NCBI RefSeq assembly: GCF_021602025.1
Contig: NZ_BQHW01000023.1
Location: forward strand, 46,058-110,057
Direction of reading: 5' to 3'
DNA length: 64,000 nt
Source of the DNA: Pseudomonas ceruminis
GTDB lineage: Bacteria; Pseudomonadota; Gammaproteobacteria; Pseudomonadales; Pseudomonadaceae
Position 1 is the stretch's first letter. Each line of letters opens with the position of its first letter. Shown here one piece after another: positions 58,120 through 64,000 of this stretch. Below the pieces are notes generated by a model. The model was not told where the DNA came from. It worked only from the letters and a program-made list of their open reading frames with translations, and made no database searches. The position numbers and the translations under genes were made by a program.

Positions 58120-59238
58120 TTATAACCACACGTTCAGCAGACGTGCGCCGTGGCTCGGCGGCCCGGCCAGTAACTCGCCCGCCTGGAGGGCAAAGCCCTG
58201 GCCGTCGCTGCCCTGTTCCCAGAACTGGCCACGCATGAATACGCTCATGCTGCTGACGCCTTCGCCAGCGGCCTGGGTAAGGCGTTGCCAGGCCGTCTGC
58301 TCGCTAACCTCGCCCCGCTGCAGGGCCAGCTCGGCGGCGGCGTCCTGATGGCGGTTGCCACGCCACGGCGCCTCCCAGCTGCCTTTGCCGCTGAGAAATA
58401 CAGGGTTGGCGATCAACTGCACCTGTTGCCGTTGCAACTGCTGGTGGTTTTCCGGGTACCAGCTGTCGCTGCCAATCAATACACCCAGGCGCCCTGCAGG
58501 GGTCTGCAGGACCTGAAGCGGTTGCTGGCGGCCGTCATGGATAAAGCGGCGCACTTCGCTGTCGGGAAACTGTTGGCGCTGGGGCTGGCCCAGTAACGAA
58601 CCGTCACCGGCAAACACCAGGCTGCTGTTGAACAACGGGCCGCTGCCAGCGTGCAGCACACCTTGTTCGACGTAGGGGGCGGGCAGCACGATGGAACCGG
58701 CCACCAGGGTCACGCCGAACTCGCGGGCCAAGCCGCCGAACAGCTGTTGGTAATCGCTGGCCATCTGCTGGGCTTTCATGCGCAAGTGGGCGTCGGCGCG
58801 GCGGTCATCGCCGCTGGCGCGCAACATGGCCAAGCCATAGCGCAGCGGGTTGCTCAGTTCCAGCCATTGCTCGGCTTCACGGCTGCGGGTGACCTGGTAC
58901 AGCTCGTTTTTTTCACCACGGGCCCACAGCCAGGTACCGATGTGCTCGGGCAGCACCACGACCGTGCGTGGGCCGATCAGGCCTTGGGCACGCGCCTGTT
59001 CCAGGTAGGCCGAGAGCTTGCGGTGCAGACGGTGCAGGTTCTGGTAGTCGCTGGGGTACAGCAGTGGCTCGACGCCCAGCAGGTTGCCCTGCTCGCCGGG
59101 CACGCCATGGTTGAGCGCCAGTTCGATGCGCAGGTCGGAAAGGTAGTGGCCTTCCGGGCGCTGCTGGGTCCAGAAGCCATAGCCGCAGAGGGCGGCGATC
59201 ATTACCAGCGCCAGGGCGCTTGCCAAAAGTTTTCGCAT
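58120..59238 (-). CDS. Nitrilase-fold protein with degenerate active site
   Basis: A 372-residue protein with a membrane anchor or signal at residues 1-23 followed by a carbon-nitrogen-hydrolase-like domain. The glutamate position is kept (E98 in VVVLPEHIGTW), but the position of the catalytic lysine reads Q-R (R221 in GQPQRQQFP) and the nucleophilic cysteine of I-C-x-D-xx-(F/Y)-P-E is glycine (G256 in LIGSDSWYPE). It is therefore probably inactive as an amidase. ATG 59238 is chosen for the hydrophobic N terminus. First gene of an operon with the AraC regulator; divergent from fadH. Confidence 0.75.
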   Translation of the reverse strand: MRKLLASALALVMIAALCGYGFWTQQRPEGHYLSDLRIELALNHGVPGEQGNLLGVEPLLYPSDYQNLHRLHRKLSAYLEQARAQGLIGPRTVVVLPEHIGTWLWARGEKNELYQVTRSREAEQWLELSNPLRYGLAMLRASGDDRRADAHLRMKAQQMASDYQQLFGGLAREFGVTLVAGSIVLPAPYVEQGVLHAGSGPLFNSSLVFAGDGSLLGQPQRQQFPDSEVRRFIHDGRQQPLQVLQTPAGRLGVLIGSDSWYPENHQQLQRQQVQLIANPVFLSGKGSWEAPWRGNRHQDAAAELALQRGEVSEQTAWQRLTQAAGEGVSSMSVFMRGQFWEQGSDGQGFALQAGELLAGPPSHGARLLNVWL

Positions 59239-59332
59239 GAAGCGGTACAGCGCCTTGGGGAACGAGGTTCCTAGGGTAGACCTGCTGTGCGGGAGGATCA
59301 ATAAGTTGTCAGTTTCGATCATTGAGCGCATT

Positions 59333-59346
59333 CAAACGGCTGTTTA
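59333..59346. promoter_or_regulatory. PsrA-like operator in the fadH upstream region
   Basis: CAAAC-GGCT-GTTTA closely matches the Pseudomonas PsrA site (G/CAAAC-N2-4-GTTTG/C). PsrA represses fatty-acid degradation genes and is released by long-chain fatty acids, consistent with the fadH gene 77 bases away. Confidence 0.55.
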
Positions 59347-59398
59347 ATGTCGGTGGCAGACAAACGACGGGGCCCGCTGAGGCTTCCGCATTCCGTGA

Positions 59399-61459
<2,061 letters not shown>

Positions 61460-61467
61460 GATAGTCA

Positions 61468-61537
61468 GGGGCAAGCCCGCTCCGACAGGTACGCCACTGC
61501 CCTTGAAATGGGTGGCGCACCTGCAGGCGCGGGCTTG
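61468..61537. repeat. Inverted REP pair after fadH
   Basis: GGGGCAAGCCCGCTCCGACAGG (61468-61489) and the inverted CACCTGCAGGCGCGGGCTTGG (61518-61537) flank a shorter dyad, a typical pseudomonad REP doublet. Confidence 0.65.
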
Positions 61538-61586
61538 GACCGGGCTTTCACTGGTAAACTGATGCCTTCGCATCAGGCGTTGAACC

Positions 61587-62486
61587 ATGTCTACCCGCTT
61601 CCATGACCTTCCTCAGGCCCCTCTACAGCGCCTCGAGCTACCCTGGCTGACAAGCGCCAAGGTTGAAGCCGCCATCCTGCGCCTGGACCTGATTGACCCG
61701 CTGATCAGCGGCAACAAATGGTTCAAGCTGCGTCACCACCTTCTGCACGCTCATGAAGCAGGCGCCCCCGGGCTGATCAGCCTCGGCGGTAACCACTCCA
61801 ACCACCTCCATGCCCTGGCCGCTGCCGGCAAACGCTTCGGTTTCGCCACTGCAGGCCTGTTGCGCGGGCACCCTCAGGACACCTCCACGGTGCGTGACCT
61901 CCAGGCGCTGGGCATGGACCTGCACTGGCTGGGTTACGGCGGCTACCGCGCCCGCCACGAAGCCCGCTTCTGGGAGCCCTGGCAGGCGCGCTACCCCGGC
62001 TGGCACTGCATTCCCGAAGGCGGTGGAGGCTTTGCCGGGGCGCAGGGGTGTGCATTGATCGTCGAGCAGGCGCGGGCACAACTGGCGACGCTGGGCTGGC
62101 CCGACTATCACGCCTGGTGGCTGGCTGCCGGCACTGGCACCACCCTGGCTGGCCTGGTGCTCGCCGAGGCGGGCAGGCATGCGGTGCATGGCGCCCTGGC
62201 GGTGCCATTGGATCATGGTGTACCTGAGGCGGTGGCACGGCTGGCGGGTACTGGCGGCTACCAGCTGCATGAGGCTTGCCGCGGCGGCTTCGCCAAGGTC
62301 GATGCGCATCTGCTGGGTTTTATCGACGCTGTCGAATGCCGCAGCGGCATCCCGTTAGAGGCACTCTATACCGGCAAAGCCCTGCTGGCCCTGCATGAGC
62401 GAGTGCACGCCGGGCTGTTCGCGCCCGGCACGCGGCTGATTTTCCTTCATACCGGTGGCCTGCAGGGCCGGCGCGGTTACTTGTAG
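61587..62486 (+). CDS. D-cysteine desulfhydrase / ACC-deaminase-like PLP enzyme
   Basis: A 299-residue fold-type II PLP enzyme. The PLP lysine is in ISGNKWFKLRHH (about residue 48) and the GGNHSNHLHALAAAG phosphate loop follows; GYGGYRARH is typical of the ACC deaminase/D-cysteine desulfhydrase branch. True ACC deaminases have extra active-site residues that cannot be confirmed here. Its 3' end overlaps the convergent cytochrome b561 gene by 10 bases. Confidence 0.82.
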   Translation: MSTRFHDLPQAPLQRLELPWLTSAKVEAAILRLDLIDPLISGNKWFKLRHHLLHAHEAGAPGLISLGGNHSNHLHALAAAGKRFGFATAGLLRGHPQDTSTVRDLQALGMDLHWLGYGGYRARHEARFWEPWQARYPGWHCIPEGGGGFAGAQGCALIVEQARAQLATLGWPDYHAWWLAAGTGTTLAGLVLAEAGRHAVHGALAVPLDHGVPEAVARLAGTGGYQLHEACRGGFAKVDAHLLGFIDAVECRSGIPLEALYTGKALLALHERVHAGLFAPGTRLIFLHTGGLQGRRGYL

Positions 62487-63022
62487 GGCAGCATGCGCAG
62501 CAGCGTGTTGTCGCGCTGCACGTAATGGTGGTAAAGCCCAGCCAGTGCGTGCAGGCCGATCAGCCAGTAACCCCAGGTAGCCACCCGCTCATGCCAGCCT
62601 TTGATGAACTTGGCCTGGTCCGGATCCGGGCCGATCAGGTGTGGCAGTTCCAAACCATAGAACGGCACGGGCTTGTCGGCGGCGCTGAGGATCAGCCAAC
62701 CGGCGAGCGGCAGACCGATCATCAGCAGGTACAAGGCCAGGTGCATCAGGTGGGCGAGGCCGGTCTGCCAGGCGGGTGGCTTGGGCATGATCGGCGGCGC
62801 AGGGCGAATCAGGCGTACGGCCAGGCGTAGCCACACCAGCACGAATACGCTCAGGCCGAGCATGAAGTGCAAGTCCTTCATCAGGTTGCGCTCGGCGCTG
62901 TCTTTGGGGAACAGGCCGCGAAACTCCATGCAGGCATAGACGGCGGCCAGCAGCACCAGCATCAGCCAATGCAAGGCGATGGACAGGCGCGAGTAATGAA
63001 TCGCAGGGGTGGATGAAACCAT
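62477..63022 (-). CDS. Cytochrome b561 (YceJ/CybB family)
   Basis: A 181-residue di-heme inner-membrane protein with four predicted helices. Candidate heme histidines lie in SIALHWLML (about residue 18), DLHFMLGLS (about 51) and the late GLHALAGLYHHYV. It passes electrons from ubiquinol to periplasmic acceptors such as superoxide in E. coli CybB. Monocistronic, with a probable ribosome site upstream of 63022. Confidence 0.87.
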   Translation of the reverse strand: MVSSTPAIHYSRLSIALHWLMLVLLAAVYACMEFRGLFPKDSAERNLMKDLHFMLGLSVFVLVWLRLAVRLIRPAPPIMPKPPAWQTGLAHLMHLALYLLMIGLPLAGWLILSAADKPVPFYGLELPHLIGPDPDQAKFIKGWHERVATWGYWLIGLHALAGLYHHYVQRDNTLLRMLPYK

Positions 63023-63159
63023 GGGGGTTCCTCGTCATCAGGTCGGGGTGGCGCTCTTGGCGGCGCTCACTGCTAACTCTAACCGCTGATTGTGATAATG
63101 CTTTGCTCCAGGTCGTGGTATTGCGTCATCTGCATCGGCGCCGACCCGGGCAAGCACAC

Positions 63160-64000
63160 CTAGTCACTGGCCAGGTGCGGCCAGCTATTCGCCACCAGAA
63201 ACACGCGCTCGCCCTCGTGCCAGGCGTTATCCGAGCCTGGCTCCAGCCTGACCAGCATCTGCGCTGGCGCATGCGGCGCCAGCAACTGCAACCACGCTGC
63301 GAACTGCTGCGCCGCCCAGCACGCATCTGCCTCGACCCGAGCCGGCGCCAGCCAGGCCTGGCGAGGCAGGGGCTGCCAGCGTTCACCCGCGGCAATTGAC
63401 CAATCCCGCCGCCTAACCCAGCGCCCCCGCAGGTGCAGCGGATTGGCGCCCTCGGGCGGGGCAGCATGCCCTGGCCAGGGATAGAACAGATAACCCGCAA
63501 GCCACAGATGGGCCTGCACCTGCTGCACGCCCACCCTGGCCAGCGCCTCGCGGCTCTGCGCGTCACTGGACATGGGCAGCTGATGCCCCGCCACGTGCGC
63601 CAGCTTGCTGCCCAACCGGTCGTGGCAGCCCGGTCCGAGCCACTGCGCCGGGTCACTCCCTGAGGCGTGCGTTGGCCCCAGGTACAGCTTGATCGCCAGT
63701 TCCAGGTGGTGCGTGCCGTCCCGGTCGCGCAGCAGGATATCCAGCTCGCCCAGGGTCCGTGCGCTGGAGCGGATCGCCAGGTTGGCCGCCAGCAGTTCGA
63801 TCCCGGGTGCCTGGCCGAGGGCGAATTGCCACAGCCCTTCGTAGTACAGGCCCAGGCGCCGGCTGGTGATTTTCGCCAGCCAGTCACGCAAGGGCTGGTC
63901 GTCGCTGTCCAGAGCCTGCAACCAGTCCACCAGCCGTTGCGGGTCATCCGCCCACGCGCTGCCTGTCAGCGGGTGGGCGGATGACCCGCAACGGCTGGTG
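63160..64000 (-). CDS. DUF1853 family protein, 5' end outside the window
   Basis: The minus-strand frame reads from the window edge without a stop through LVDWLQALDSDDQPLRDWL, the LGLYYEGLWQFALGQ segment and LGELDILLRDRDGTHHLELAIKLYLGP to TAG at 63160. This resembles DUF1853, a nuclease-like fold (E-LD-LE-A-K), function unknown. The in-window GTG at 63930 would give 256 residues, but the family usually has about 50 more at the N terminus, so the gene probably starts beyond 64000. Its first in-window codons lie in a fold-back palindrome, which may have corrupted them. Confidence 0.68.
   Translation of the reverse strand, partial: TSRCGSSAHPLTGSAWADDPQRLVDWLQALDSDDQPLRDWLAKITSRRLGLYYEGLWQFALGQAPGIELLAANLAIRSSARTLGELDILLRDRDGTHHLELAIKLYLGPTHASGSDPAQWLGPGCHDRLGSKLAHVAGHQLPMSSDAQSREALARVGVQQVQAHLWLAGYLFYPWPGHAAPPEGANPLHLRGRWVRRRDWSIAAGERWQPLPRQAWLAPARVEADACWAAQQFAAWLQLLAPHAPAQMLVRLEPGSDNAWHEGERVFLVANSWPHLASD
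63928..64000. repeat. 33-bp fold-back palindrome at the right edge
   Basis: 63928-63955 is the exact reverse complement of 63973-64000 (28 bp). Inside, CGCTG (57-61) pairs with CAGCG (67-71), one G/G mismatch between; loop CCTGT. The right arm stops exactly at the window end, so the palindrome may continue. Confidence 0.9.

Noticed and set aside
58120-59331. Longer N terminus (start at 59331) for the nitrilase-fold protein
   Set aside because: The extra 31 residues would precede a normal membrane anchor with hydrophilic sequence; start 59238 gives a standard N-terminal signal.

Overview
This 64 kb window is chromosomal core sequence from a fluorescent pseudomonad, most probably of the Pseudomonas putida group. 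The evidence is the G+C-rich codon use, the gene families, and a gene order (rluC-sppA-maf-rpmF-plsX-fabDG-acpP-fabF-pabC-mltG-tmk-holB-tatD, then uvrB-gltX, leuCDB-asd-usg-fimV-truA-trpF-accD-folC-dedD-cvpA-purF-metZ) that I recognise from that group. Species assignment is inference. No phage, insertion sequence, CRISPR array or defence island is visible.

Layout. Positions 1-690 hold the long 5' leader and promoter of a leftward gene, almost certainly rne (RNase E), back to back with rluC. Positions 700-13,860 are a rightward block for pseudouridylation, protein quality control, L32, phospholipid and fatty-acid synthesis, folate, cell-wall lysis, dTMP kinase, clamp-loader delta' and a TatD nuclease; only maf faces the other way. 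pilZ, normally between holB and tatD, is missing. Positions 14,100-20,220 carry a cysteine-desulfurase-like enzyme, TetR regulator, MoaA-type radical SAM enzyme, small envelope or unknown proteins, tRNA-Asn and an aromatic aminotransferase. Then come LexA-controlled uvrB, an EmrAB-type pump, gltX and a three-fold tRNA-Ala/tRNA-Glu array (27,028-27,755).

Positions 27,860-31,500 contain a TetR-hydrolase-thioesterase cluster with a strong dyad operator, a dihydrouridine synthase and an ibpA-like small heat-shock gene preceded by a sigma-32 promoter and a ROSE-type RNA thermometer. A 1098-residue multi-PAS GGDEF/EAL protein follows. A LysR regulator diverges from leuC-leuD; leuB and asd lie downstream. 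Between asd and the asd paralogue usg sits an unusual element of about 0.77 kb: two inverted arms of about 275 bp, bordered by GCTCT(T) / AGCAAG microsatellites, with the same peptide encoded in both arms. The block from fimV to an SDR gene follows, then a tRNA-Val/(tRNA-Asp)x3 array.

The right end holds a DUF2242 lipoprotein, a 28-codon gene, an AraC regulator paired with a nitrilase-fold protein that has lost catalytic residues, fadH with a PsrA-like box, a D-cysteine desulfhydrase/ACC-deaminase-like enzyme, cytochrome b561 and a DUF1853 gene running off the edge. The last 73 bases form a near-perfect fold-back palindrome that may be an assembly artefact.

The genes are mostly housekeeping. 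The most unusual items are the inverted-repeat/microsatellite element, the absent pilZ, the apparent pseudo-nitrilase, promoters that abut start codons, and terminator-like hairpins retained inside both tRNA arrays.
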